Shown: positions 10,715 through 21,090 of the stretch, piece after piece
Numbering within the stretch: the first letter of the stretch is position 1
Layout: each line of letters opens with the position of its first letter
Origin: Hypsibius dujardini
Taxonomy: Eukaryota; Tardigrada; Eutardigrada; Parachela; Hypsibiidae
NCBI GenBank assembly: GCA_001579985.1
Contig: LRSR01005214.1
Span: 1 to 21,739, forward strand
Length of the DNA: 21,739 nucleotides
Reading direction: 5' to 3'
Position numbers and translations under genes: made by a program
Notes under the pieces: generated by a model
Database searches by the model: none
What the model saw: the letters and a program-made list of their open reading frames with translations, nothing else
What the model was told of the DNA's origin: nothing

Positions 10715-10875
10715 AGATTGTAACTACTACCCTGCATGTAGCCATCTTCATGCATCTTTTTTTAAGTGGGTTGCTGTGATAATTGCTGACGTTTTGATGC
10801 TGTGCCGTTATTTCACGTTTGTATTGAAGGGTGCGGTATGATCGCTGCAAAGTGATGCAAGCTTCTTTTAGTTAT

Positions 10876-11060
10876 CAAACAGACAGACGAGAAACAGCCA
10901 GACAGCCAAATAGGCAGAGCGACAGGCAGATAAATGGATAAACAGGCAGACAAGCAGACAGGCGAATAAATAGGCAGACAGTCATACAGACATACAGGCA
11001 GACAGACAGGCAGGCAAGGATAACAAACAGACTGGCAATGAAATAAGCAGATAGGTAGGC
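10876..11060. repeat. Imperfect CAGA/CAGG microsatellite downstream of SLC26
   Basis: Repeated CAGACAG, GGCAGA and ATAGGCAG units on the + strand, the same family and orientation as the repeat in SLC26 intron 1. The minus-strand Cys/Leu/Val/Ser-rich ORFs across it are repeat artefacts. Confidence 0.88.
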
Positions 11061-11439
11061 AGACGCGTGTGTAGGTTGATAAGCGGACAGATGTGGACCT
11101 ATATTGTACATGAAGCGGTCCAGTATTATTGACTCCACTTCTCGATCTAAGCAAAACAAGTACTTTACCGCCACAATAACTAGGTTTGTAGACTTTTAAG
11201 CCTAGAAATCTCAATTTAATTGCAAATCTAGAGGCGAGGACACTGCCCTAGCGCCGTTGTATCCAGCTTTGCTTATTGCTATTATCTGCCAGGCGAAGAC
11301 GATTGAGTGGCCAGCAGTAATACGGTATTAAATGCAAATGCTGTGAAGCATTTCTCTTGTAGCTGGGGATTCCGAAGACAACGAATAATGTCATTTCTTA
11401 TCATTATAAAAAAATCAGACCTTCACATTCAGCTCCCCA

Positions 11440-11700
11440 TTCAATGTAACCAATCGCGCAGCTTCTCAAGTACCGTCGACCGTCGTGTGTACATGTTTTA
11501 CACATACATTTGATCTAATAGAACGACGTGGCATATCTGCAGTATTATCATCCAAGCCTCATCTCGTTCTGGACATACGGGTCATTCAAGAAGGTCTCAT
11601 TGATGGCTATTCTCAATCGCACGTTTGCATTCACCTCATCGCGCTCTATGTCAACCGACTTTACGGTAATATCTCCCCTCAACGATGAAGAGGCCAGGGA
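11440..11700 (+). pseudogene. Decayed DDE integrase core fragment (transposon fossil)
   Basis: Three short peptide matches to the start of an rve-type integrase catalytic core appear in the expected order but in shifted frames. RRVYMFYTYI followed by a stop and then RTTWHI share one frame (to about 11537). HPSLISFW is in another frame. RVIQEGLIDGYS (about 11578-11613) is in a third frame. Together they resemble the family pattern of a Tyr-x-Val segment, Trp-His-Ile-Asp, a His-x-Leu-Ile segment and Gly-x-Ile-Asp-Gly-Tyr-Ser. The Asp expected after Trp-His-Ile reads Cys. Stops and at least two frameshifts make it non-functional. Terminal repeats and the downstream part of the domain were not found. 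This rests on pattern recognition only. Confidence 0.45.
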
Positions 11701-12203
11701 ATGATAACGGCGATGTAATATTCTTCCAATATCCCTACAAAAGCACGTAACGTTAAGAAATGAACTTAGTTAACGGGTTCCAAAGTCAAATAGACTGCGA
11801 TTGCGGACAACCCAACGGAAGGCTGCTTTCGCCGACTATCATGTTGACTAATCATATTAACCTTCGGCCGAATATCTCCGGGCGAAAACGACGTCTTCTA
11901 TTCTTCTCCCCCAGACCGTCCTTGCTTGAACATTTGCAAGAGTAATTTTCGCGCCTGACGGGGCAGTTTTACGGCCTTCACAGAGAGTTTGAGAGAAACA
12001 GAGAACTACGACCCCAAATACGTCGTGCCAAACTTACAACTCGCAGTTTAGAGGTCAGCTGTTTTATACTGGAGAACAAAGACACGAAGAAAGTAGCTAA
12101 AGAATTCTTATCGTGTTCCAGGAAGGGCAATCAGAACATAGCGCAATGTTCGTTTGGTACTACATCACCAGACAAAAAATAGCAGCTTCTGCAAGGCGAT
12201 TCG

Positions 12204-12212
12204 TATAAAAGG
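12204..12212 (+). promoter_or_regulatory. TATA box of the P450 gene
   Basis: TATAAAAGG lies 58-66 bases upstream of the ATG at 12270. This places a start site around 12230-12240 and leaves a short 5' UTR, a normal core-promoter arrangement. Confidence 0.6.
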
Positions 12213-12269
12213 CTTCAGTGTTTATTTCCGTCCTCGTCAAATTATTTATTTTGTTTGTAAGACGTGAAA

Positions 12270-15200
12270 ATGTTGTCGCTAGTGAACTGCGCCATCATCA
12301 CGGCTTTGGTGTCGGTACTCTATTTTCTCTTCAAAAAGCGAAACCATAACGGTATTTATGGGCTGCCTCCTGGTCCGTCGGGATGGCCGATAGTCGGCAG
12401 CCTCGGAACCCTCTTTGGGGTTCAGAGGCATCAAAAACTGGCCAGTGATGGGAGGAAATACGGCGGAATTTTCACCATGCACATCGGAGCTGTGTGAGCA
12501 CATTACCGGCGCTTTATTTTTCTTGCGAACAATCATTTTTAATTCGAATCAAGGAATGATCGTGTATTATTTTTGTTTTGAGTTAATGTTATTTTAAACA
12601 GTAATATAGGTTGCATTTGCAATGTGGGAAGTTTAGCTTGTGATTGAGTAATATTCACCTGCTAACCAGAACACTACTACACCCCGCAAATAAAAACTGA
12701 CAGTAACTACAATTCTTGATAAAAGATTGTGTTTTTATTTTTATTTTATTTTTCAGTAGACTAACGGCTATTTTATGTATTTTCTTCGGTAGGCATTCAG
12801 TGTGGATCACGTCCTTCAAGATTTTCCGGGAGGCTGTGGTGGACAACACGTGGGCGTTTGCCGGGCGCCCACAACACATTTGGCTGACTGACGAAACCAC
12901 GGAAAAAAATCCCGGTACATTCAGTCAGCATCCATTTGATTGAAATACTGGTAAATGGTGTTGTTTTAATCGAAATAAATTAAAAATTTAAAAATTAAAA
13001 TGAAGACCAGGACGTGACAAAAGTGTGCTTTTAAATCAAATTAAAAATTTTACGGAACCACCGGAAAAAATCCCGGTACATTTAGTCAGCCTCTCTTTGA
13101 TTGATATACCGGTAAATGGTTTTGTTTTAATCGAAAATGAATTTAAATCTATAATTTAAAATTATTCAATTGAAGATTAGGACGTGACAAAAGTATAATT
13201 TTAAATAAAATTAAAAATTCTGTTTTTTCCTATTTTTATTCACTATTTTAAAGTGATTTGACGTTAAGTAACATCAGTATCAATTGAGACCTCATCGTTG
13301 GCATAGATGTAATCGTACATGTGAACAGTATGTGTCAATGTCCATCTAGGCATCATTGCCAGTGGAGTGGATGAAACCGCTCGAAATGTCCGCAAGTTCA
13401 CCTTGGTGTCGCTGCGAAGCTTCGGGTTCGGAAAGACCAGCATGCAGGACGCCATTCTGCGGGAGAGCGACGATTTGATTGAGGAAATTCGCAAGCAAAA
13501 TGGCCGACCCTTCAATCCGCGTAGTGTGGTCGCCAATGCTGCTGCCAATGTCATCTCATCAGTGGCCTTCGCTAGAACTTACAAGCAAGGTTTGTCAATT
13601 CGAATGTTACCCCGGACTAGAAATTATAAATCTGAAATAAGTTTATTAGTATCTAAGTATAAAATTTATTTTCTACTATCTAGAATATATATATCTAAAT
13701 CTAAAAAACATAAATCTAAATTAAAAAAATATATACCTAAATTTAAATATATTTCTAAGCTTTTAAATATGTTTTTAAATCTAAAATATGTATAGATGAA
13801 AATACAAAATACTTTTATTTGGGGTATAATGCAATTGACTCCTTTTGTCTTTAAAGATGATGAGGCATTTCTGTTGCTCAATCGTTTTGTATTTGTATAC
13901 AGATTCACAGACGCATACCGTAGATGTAAATGATGACTTTAAATGACTTTAAAGATGTCTTACTAAATAATTTGTTGTCCTTTTTAATTTTACTGGAGCT
14001 ACAGTACACCTGAACAAATTTCTCCTTCTAAGGTGACGAGGCATTAGCCGTAGTCAACGATTCCATCACCAATGCCATGCAGCATATCCTCAAGGCCCAA
14101 CGCGACCGGATTTTCCCTGGGTTGCGGTTCGTTCCCTTCATCGCCAAATTTCGCGACAGTTTGAATAACAGTTTCTCCGCCGGAAAGCGGTTCCTTTCGG
14201 GAATTGTAAGCGAACATGTTGCGGAACACGAAGCAGGAAATCCGCGTGATTTTGTGGACATGTGGTTGGATGAGAACGGCAAAAGCGAACAGTCGGCGGA
14301 GAGCTTTCCTGTGTCTCGGCTGGAAAATGTGCTGCTGGATTTGTTTGCTGGCGGTTTTGAAACGACCACGACTACATTTCAATGGTATACAGTTTTTTTT
14401 CAAAAATATTTCTCATTTTCTAAATGAACGGCATAATTTAGAATAAAAAAGGTTGCCATCTTTCCAATTTTATTAGGATATTCGCGCTGCTGCTACACCA
14501 TCCGGAAGTACAAGTCAAGATTCATCAAGAGTTGGACAGTCAAATCGGCCAGGGACAGTCCGTCACACTCGAGACCCGGGATTTAGTACCGTACACCGAA
14601 GCCGTCATACTGGAAACACTCCGGATGTATCCGCTGATACCCTTCGCTGTTCCCCATCAGGCGACTGAAGATACCACGTTGGCGGGATACCGAATTCCGA
14701 AGGGTACTGTTTCGGTGTGATTTTGGTTTTGTTCTACTTGTTCCTTTTTGAACTTCTTTTCTTTCTTCCGAAAAGTTACTAAAGGGCTAGAAAGGTTAAC
14801 CTGATTCAAAAACACCAAACTAGATTGCAGTACTAATTTGTTTTATTTTCCATAAAAAACACTAAACTAAAGTAGCAAGTAAATATATTTAAGTGATAAA
14901 ACTAGTTGTACTGTCTTATAACCGTGGACTAATGTTCGTGGCAAATCAAAATATAAACACGAATGTGAATCTAAGCAAAAAAGCAATAGTAAACAAACGA
15001 ACTAGTCTTGTTTAGTTTCAGTTTAACTTAGCAGCTCAATTTCTGTCATCCCTAGGGACCCAAGTAATGCTGCATCTCTACTCGATCCTCCACGATCCGG
15101 AACTGTGGACTGACCCGGAGACCTTTCGTCCGGAGCGATTCTTGCACGACGGGCTGATCAAGATCCCCGATTACTGGGTTCCCTTTGGAATGGGTCGCCG

Positions 15201-15372
15201 TTCCTGTATCGGAGAACAGCTGGCGCGCAAAGAGTTGTTCTTAATTTTTGCCAATCTAATGAAGAGTTTCCGTTTGGTACTGCCCAAGGGCGATTCGTTG
15301 CCGTCGCTGGACCTGCAACAGGGTGTTGTGATCTACCCTTCCCCCTTCAAAGTGGTTCTTGTGGAGCGATGA
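12270..15372 (+). CDS. Cytochrome P450, CYP2-like microsomal monooxygenase, 6 exons, 493 aa
   Basis: Exons: 12270-12493, 12793-12914, 13350-13589, 14033-14384, 14477-14703, 15056-15372 (TGA); 1482 nt in consistent phase. It would be a haem-thiolate monooxygenase of the ER membrane using electrons from P450 reductase; the substrate is unknown. Visible in order: an N-terminal membrane anchor (about residues 3-21) followed by basic residues, the proline hinge LPPGPSGWP (32-40), the I-helix AGGFET (301-306), the K-helix ExxR as ETLR (359-362), FRPERF (412-417), and the haem loop FGMGRRSCIG with the ligand Cys at about 439. The end (SPFKVVLVER) is typical of the CYP2 clan. The C-helix reads DETARNVRKF and lacks the usual Trp of WxxxR. 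The start at 12270 is chosen because it directly precedes the anchor; the in-frame GTG at 12264 is not a likely start. Intron 3 is an AT-rich degenerate repeat. A damaged duplicate follows 420 bases downstream. Confidence 0.95.
12891..13221. repeat. Tandem duplication spanning the end of P450 exon 2 and its intron
   Basis: Unit A (12891 to about 13051) and unit B (about 13052-13221) align along most of their length. Shared blocks are AAAAAATCCCGGTACATT, AGTCAGC, TTTGATTGA, GGTAAATGG, TTGTTTTAATCGAAA and GGACGTGACAAAAGT. Unit A contains the real exon end and donor (12914|12915). Unit B keeps a copy of both inside the intron, with its GT at 13076-13077. The units have diverged by substitutions and small indels. 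Confidence 0.85.
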
Positions 15373-15420
15373 AATGCGTGAGGGCAGAGTTATGCTGACG
15401 GTTTTGGCGCGAAAGAAAAG

Positions 15421-15475
15421 AAGCGTGTCTTAAGCGTGTCTTAAGCGTGTCTTAAATGTGTCTTAAATGTGTTTT
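15421..15475. repeat. Short tandem repeat, 11-bp unit, about 5 copies
   Basis: The unit GCGTGTCTTAA is repeated about five times, the last copies with AT in place of GC. It lies 50 bases after the P450 stop codon, in the presumed 3' UTR or spacer before the pseudogene. Confidence 0.9.
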
Positions 15476-15792
15476 TGCGTGATTTACGGATCTAAAGCGT
15501 ATATACTTTATTAATGTTGAAACATCTACTTCCTGGACTACACTGCATGCACAGACAACAGTAAATACGAGAGCTTTCGAGCGACTCGAATTCCTATCTC
15601 GATCTGATTATACACATTCGTCGGGGACTAACGTTTAAACTCAATAATCGGCCATATAGGCCACGTACATGTACACATTCACTCGCGCCCAGACAAAACA
15701 TTGGCGAACGACCTAGAAACATTGCAAGTGTATCAAAGAGCAAAAGAACATTTTCTGCAATACATTTAGCCATCATTTTGCTCTTGTTGTAG

Positions 15793-17865
15793 ACAGGCAG
15801 TGTGGATTACGCCTTTTAAAATATTCCGAGAAGCGATGGTAGACAACACCTGGAAGTTCGCTGGCCGACCACATCAAGTGTGATTATCGGACAAAACGAC
15901 CGATAAAAATCCAGGTATGCGATGTTTACTAAACAGCGCCGGCAAAGTGAGATGATTACCTCGAATTATGTCTGGCTAATTAAGGAATCATATCGAACGG
16001 AGTGAACGAAACCGATCAATATGTCCGGAAATTCATTTTGATTCGCTACGCAATTTGGGATTTGGAGAGAGTAGCATGCAAGACGCCATTTTGTGGGAGA
16101 GAGACAAACTGAACGAAGAAATCCGGAAGCGGAAAGGGGAATCGTTTAATCCCAGAAAGGCTCTGGTTAATGCAGCTGCCAACGTCATCGCGTCGGTAGC
16201 TTTTGGTAGAACTTACAAACAAGGTACAACTATTCTAGGGTTGACAAAAAAAGGAACTAATTTATAAGTGACTATTTTTTTAGCTTTATTTTTTAAATTT
16301 ACATGCAATCTATGGTTGGAAAACTGAACTGAATTATTATTGTCTAAAACAGGTTTTGTTTGAATGTCTAAAAAAACCTATCTACAATTTTTTTTCACAC
16401 AAAAACTTTATCTAAAAAACCTCTCTTTGGAGTTCAGCTAGTTTCAACTTGCGTCAAAGTATCCTACAGTATGAATGTGTTCCACCAGAACATTTGTTTT
16501 TCTGTAGTCTAAAGTACAAAGAACTACGACAAACCCTTGCCTGGCAGGTGAGGAGGCATTAGCGGGGATCAACGATTCCATCACCTCCGGGATGAAGCAG
16601 GTCCTCAAGGCGCAACTTGACCAGGTTGTCCCCATGCTGCGGTTTATTCCCTTCATTGCCAGTTTCCGAAAAGATCTCAATGACAGTTTTCAACCGGGGA
16701 AGCGGTTCTTGTCGGGCATTGTGAAGGAACATACTGTCGAACATAAAGCGGAAGTCCGCGGGATTTTGTGGATATGTGGTTGGATGAAAACGGGAAAAGT
16801 CACAGATCGAGCGAGAGCTTTACTATCGAACGTTTGGAGACCATGCTGCTGGACATTTTTGCTGGTGCTTTTGAAACGATACTACAACTTTTAAATGGTA
16901 TACATTCTTCTGAATTACAAAAATTCACGACTCAAGTATTACAATTTAATAAAGTAATTTCAACGTAATCGAAAAGTTGTATATTTAAATGTATATTTAT
17001 TATGTAATATTATGTAATATCTGTTATGTAACGTAACTTATAAATTATAAATATATATACTAGATATTTATAATTTATCAGAATATTATACGTTATCATA
17101 AATACTTGAAATATAATAAAGTTTAAGGTATAATTCATGAAAAAACCCATGTCATCTTCTGATCTCCGTATAATTGCAATTTTTTTCCACCACCCAGAAG
17201 TCCAGAACAAGATCCACGCAGAACTGGGCAGTAACATTGGCTACGGTTAACAAGTAAACCTGGAAGTCCGTGATCAAGTACCCTAAACCGAGACAGTCAC
17301 ACTGGAAACACTTCGGATGTTTCCAGTGGCCCCAACGGCCATTCCCCATCAAGCTACGGAAGACATCCTTTTGGCGGTATATCGATTACCAAAAGGTACC
17401 GTTTATACCTTGTTCCTCTTTCTGTTCCTTTTGTTTCTTTTTTGGCAGGGTTCGTTTCAATTCGTTCGAAAAGGTACCCGCTTGATCGTGTCTCTCTATT
17501 CCATCCACCACGATCCGGATCTGTGGACTGACCCGAAGGTCTTCCGTCCGAAGCAATTTCTGCGCGACGGTCTGATCAAGATCCCTGAGTACTGGGTTCC
17601 CTTCGGAATGGATCACCGTTCGTGTATTGGATATCAGTTGGCGCGGAAAGAGTTGTTTCTTATTTATGCCAATATGATGAGAAATTTTCGCTTAGTCCCC
17701 GAGGGAGACTCCCCACCCTCGTTAGAGTTCCAACCGGGTACGGTCAGTCACCCACCTCCGTTCCGTTCCATGTCGTCCTCACAGAACGATAAAGTTACGG
17801 TGTCTAGAAGACACCAAGAAGAGACTTTGCACCACGTTGGGAGTTTTTTATTTCAAGATTTTTGA
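15793..17865 (+). pseudogene. Cytochrome P450 pseudogene, partial tandem copy of the upstream gene
   Basis: Exons 2-6 of the upstream P450 are recognisable: 15793-15914 (122 nt, same length), 15985-16223 (239 vs 240), 16548-16897 (350 vs 352), about 17177-17395, and 17474-17865. No counterpart of exon 1 (membrane anchor and proline hinge) exists in the 420-base gap before it. Lesions: TGG to TGA at 15881-15883; one-base deletions near 16040, near 16752 and near 16885; the acceptor before exon 5 reads CG where AG is expected; TAA at 17248-17250 and 17284-17286. The haem loop reads FGMDHRSCIG, so the conserved Gly is Asp, and FRPERF has become FRPKQF. ETLR survives. The C-terminal frame runs past the parental stop position to TGA at 17863-17865. 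It cannot encode a working P450. Confidence 0.93.
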
Positions 17866-17905
17866 AGAGGTTCTTGCTACGCTATATTTTCAAAATCATT
17901 TTTTT

Positions 17906-17911
17906 AATAAA
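17906..17911 (+). terminator. Polyadenylation signal AATAAA downstream of the P450 pseudogene
   Basis: AATAAA lies 40 bases after the last open codon of the pseudogene, so a transcript of the damaged copy could still be 3'-processed. Only the hexamer is seen; use is inferred. Confidence 0.4.
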
Positions 17912-18487
17912 CCTCATGGTTTCTTTTATCAGAAAGTTGTATTTATATGAGTGGAGGCAAATCTCGTGAAAGACAATAAACATCGGTTAATACCGTCTGA
18001 GCCAGTAAAGTTTCCTCCAGCACAAATATTCCCCGTGATTTCAAAAGCAAGTTGTATTTCTTAGGCTAAATTGAAAGTCAAATACCTGCACACTGATCCT
18101 CTAAAAAAAATACCCCGTTTTGAATTCCTCAAAACAAATGAAATCCATTTCCCTAATTTCAAATTTAATTTTTTGTTAAATCTGAAAAGTTTTTGGAAAG
18201 CTTCTGATGTTTTGAAAAGTCCATTCGTTTTCTGTTTCGAGAGAAGCAGCTGTGTCAAGGCAGTTTCAGATAACCAGAGCTGTCCCAGCTTGGCGCTATG
18301 ATCGGGCTTCTGCATAAAGTTCGGAGGAATAAAGTTATTGTTTTCCCTGAATTTTTTTTCCAAAATTTCCAGCCTGCAGAGGGCGCCTCGCTATATGTTT
18401 GCAGTGCTGAGAGGAGTATTTTTCTGTTGAGTTGAGTCTTGTCTCCATATTTGGCACTGCTGCGTGACTGTGTGATGCTGCCGACTC

Positions 18488-18506
18488 GTGTGTGTGTGTG
18501 TGTGTG
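18488..18506. repeat. (GT)n dinucleotide microsatellite
   Basis: About nine uninterrupted GT units upstream of the MARVEL gene. Confidence 0.95.
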
Positions 18507-18992
18507 AGGTAGAGTACACCAAAAAGTCTATGCATGCACTGCGTGAATCTATTCCCCCTACACACTTACACACATTCACTCTAATAACCGGTTGGCCGCT
18601 CATGAAAACTCTAAACTCACTGGGCATGTATAGAAACCAGTAAAGAAAAGTGCCTTCCGGCGCTAAAAATGCTACCACACAAACGGCGTGATTGGTGGAA
18701 AAACCGCATCAGGGTGTCGGCAAGATGACGTAAGGGAGTGTAAAGAAATCGATCGACTCTCCATTGCATGAAGAGTCAGGGGGAGGGAGTACAGCAGCAG
18801 ACACGCAGACACGCAGCACCCCAGCAGAGCCTCTCTTTCCTGCGGATCTCTAACCGCGTCGCAAGTATCTCCAAACAAACCGGGAATTTTCTTTGAGAAT
18901 TTTACAATCTCCCTGTTCTTCCGCCTGAATCCCTGTTGATTTATTAATCGGACTCTTTTGATCATCCCTAACAACAAAATACCCGCAGCACA

Positions 18993-20205
18993 ATGGCCTA
19001 CCTTAGTTTCCTGAAATCGCGGACTGGAATACTCAAACTACTTGAAACCGTGAGAAACAACGCTTCGTGCAAACATTCAACTCAATGCTTACGTAACATT
19101 GTTGACTGTCTGTACGCTCATCATACCCCCGATACACCATGCTGTTCTTCCCCCTATAGATCGTCGGGATCATCACTTTAGCCCTGGTGGTGCAGTACGG
19201 TATCCAGGTGTTCCAGTACCAGGACATACTCACCGGGTCCGCGTTCCTGCTCGCCGTGGTGGCCGTCGGTCTGGTCGTGTCCTTCATCGAACTCGTCACC
19301 TTCTTCTACGATGACGATACCCTGTATGGGGTGCGAAAAAGTCTATTCGTAAGTCCCTTGTTTTTTACCTGCTATTTTACCGGAATCCCTGCAAATGTCT
19401 GCGTTGATCATTATTTTATTTATTTATTCATTCATGTCTGTTGTCTGTGTCTGTGTCTGTGTCTGTGTCTGTGTCTGTGTCTGTGTCTGTGTCTGTGTCT
19501 GTGTCTGTGTCTGTGTCTGTGTGTCTGCTGTGTCTCTATCTATGCCCATGTGTCATCCTCAACTCGCCACATCCCTGCCGTCCATGTTTGGTTCTCTGTT
19601 GGTGGCTGTACCTGTTTTGGTGACGATGTGTTTGCTGCTGCATCGGTGTCTGTGACGATGCTTTGCTGCTTGTATTAACATATTTTTCATATTTGTTTGT
19701 AGGAAGTTATGTTCTGCTTCGTAATGACGGCCTTGTGGCTAGCAGCAGCATGTAAGTCGAGTGCGATATTATGTGAACAGTCCTTTGAGTCAAGGACACA
19801 GATACTCGGATATACGATGTATGTTATTTGAAGGCCTGACTCAACATTTGTTTGCATTTGGCATTGTTTGCAGGCACAATGGCGTATTTCGTCCACACGA
19901 GGCTTTACGAGCACTACAAGAGCACAAACAAGCAGTTTGACATGTACGGGGGCCTCATCGCAGCAACGGTAAGTTAATTATGCATATACAAAAGTATGGT
20001 AACAACCTATTACAATGTTTTACAATTTAACAATTTTATTTACAATCTCTTACAATTTGTTTTATTGAAAATTTTGGTTGTTTTTAAGGTGTTTGCCTTT
20101 GTCGGAGCGGTCCTCTACTTGATTGACGCCATCTTGGCCTATTCCGATATGAAGTCCACCGTCAACGGGGGACCACGTTATTTCGAGACTGTCGTGTATA
20201 AATAA
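18993..20205 (+). CDS. MARVEL-domain four-transmembrane protein, 5 exons, 168 aa
   Basis: Exons: 18993-19049, 19160-19348, 19703-19751, 19874-19968, 20089-20205 (TAA); 507 nt with consistent phases and mostly GTAAGT-like donors. Four hydrophobic segments are predicted: about residues 20-35 (IVGIITLALVVQYGI), 44-66, 84-105 (with ALWLAAAC spanning an exon junction) and 124-150 (ending LYLIDAILAYSDM). The short N-terminal stretch, the compact 168-residue length and the Tyr-x-x-Asp-Ala end of TM4 fit the MARVEL family (MAL/plasmolipin, CMTM, related invertebrate proteins). These proteins act in vesicle trafficking and cell-junction membranes. The subfamily cannot be decided. A tail of about 18 residues follows TM4. 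Intron 2 holds a hexanucleotide repeat. Confidence 0.85.
19443..19526. repeat. (GTGTCT)n hexanucleotide repeat in MARVEL-gene intron 2
   Basis: About 13 near-perfect GTGTCT units inside the intron 19349-19702. The open frames through it (Cys-Val or Ser-Val dipeptide repeats) are artefacts of the repeat. Confidence 0.95.
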
Positions 20206-20456
20206 AGAGTGATGAAAAGAGTTCCGTCTTAAGAGAAGCTCGACACACGGAACCTGATCCCTTGCCCCAGAGAGAAGACACGATCGCTCATACGTCTCGG
20301 CAGATGGCGTGGTATTCTTGCACGTGTGTACACTAATTTCTTCGCTGTCTGATGTGCCGGCATGCCAACCCAGTCGGGATCCCCTCTCACTAATTCTCTT
20401 TTCCCAGTCGAAAGTGCATTTTTTGTACCTACAATACAATATCCTCATTCATTTCT

Positions 20457-20462
20457 AATAAA
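20457..20462 (+). terminator. Polyadenylation signal AATAAA of the MARVEL gene
   Basis: The hexamer lies about 250 bases after the TAA at 20203-20205, giving a 3' UTR of ordinary length. Confidence 0.6.
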
Positions 20463-20749
20463 ATTTGCTTAAAGATGGCAGTCTTGCTTGTGGTAAGCAA
20501 ATGAACTATAAAATCTGGGTTCGTTTGGGTGAGAGAGAAGTTCCTAAATTTTATACACAGTAGTTACATCAGGTAGGTTTTCAAAAATCTTTTTAATTAA
20601 CTGTCCGGTGCTTGGAGAGATGCCATAAAGTCCCTTGAAACAGGGAGATTGAATTCAGATTGGCAGGAACGTAAATTAGATTCAATGCCTGGTTCGTAGA
20701 TGACGGTTAGCCGTAGTGGCACGACACTCAGGGGACCACATCCGCACGA

Positions 20750-21090
20750 TCAGTTCGGAAGGTTTGCCGTCAGCCAGGACGTTGACGGCCCGCCTGCAAA
20801 GTTGCTGGCTAGGCAAGAGGGTGGAAAATTTATCCTACAGTTCATGATCACTCAACGGAAGTAACGGTGACGGAAGTTAACTAGTCAGGATGGTGGACGG
20901 TCAGTCTAGAAGATTTACCGCCCCCCCCCCGGGTAGACGGTTTGCATGCGAGGTTGTTCATGGTTATGGCGCTAATCCGGAAGATGGACCGTTTGTCTCA
21001 AAAGTTGGCGGTCAGACTGGAACTAAATCGATTAGCTACAGTCACGGTGGTCGGATAGACGGTCGTTCCGGAAGGTTTACTCTCACTCGG
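20750..21090. repeat. Degenerate GC-rich repeats with a GGAAG(G/A)TTTRCCG core
   Basis: Related motifs occur near 20754 (TTCGGAAGGTTTGCCG), 20905 (TCTAGAAGATTTACCG), 20976 (TCCGGAAGATGGACCG) and 21067 (TCCGGAAGGTTTACTC). Two longer copies align over about 33 bases (about 20886-20920 and 21049-21082), each with GACGGTC just before the core. A run of ten C lies at 20921-20930. A 126-codon ORF crosses the region but shows no family signature, and I do not call it a gene. The block may be part of the same mobile element as the foldback to its right. Confidence 0.5.

Larger units (their letters stand above)
10715..12203. other. Intergenic region between SLC26 and P450 genes
   Basis: This starts with the SLC26 3' UTR; no clear AATAAA occurs before the microsatellite. 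It then contains a CAGACAGG-type repeat, a decayed integrase-like fragment and the upstream region of the P450 gene. No intact coding exon was found. The 61-codon ORF at 11760-11945 resembles nothing I know. Confidence 0.6.
17866..18992. other. Intergenic region between the P450 pseudogene and the MARVEL gene
   Basis: AT-rich spacer to about 18360, then more balanced sequence that probably holds the promoter and 5' UTR of the downstream gene (purine-rich, CAGACACGCAG repeats near 18795-18825). No coding exon, RNA gene or TATA box was identified. Minus-strand ORFs here look random. Confidence 0.55.

Noticed and set aside
19395-19678. Ser-Val, Cys-Val or Cys-Leu dipeptide ORFs in the MARVEL gene
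   Set aside because: Produced by the GTGTCT hexanucleotide in an intron; the flanking exons join in phase without it.
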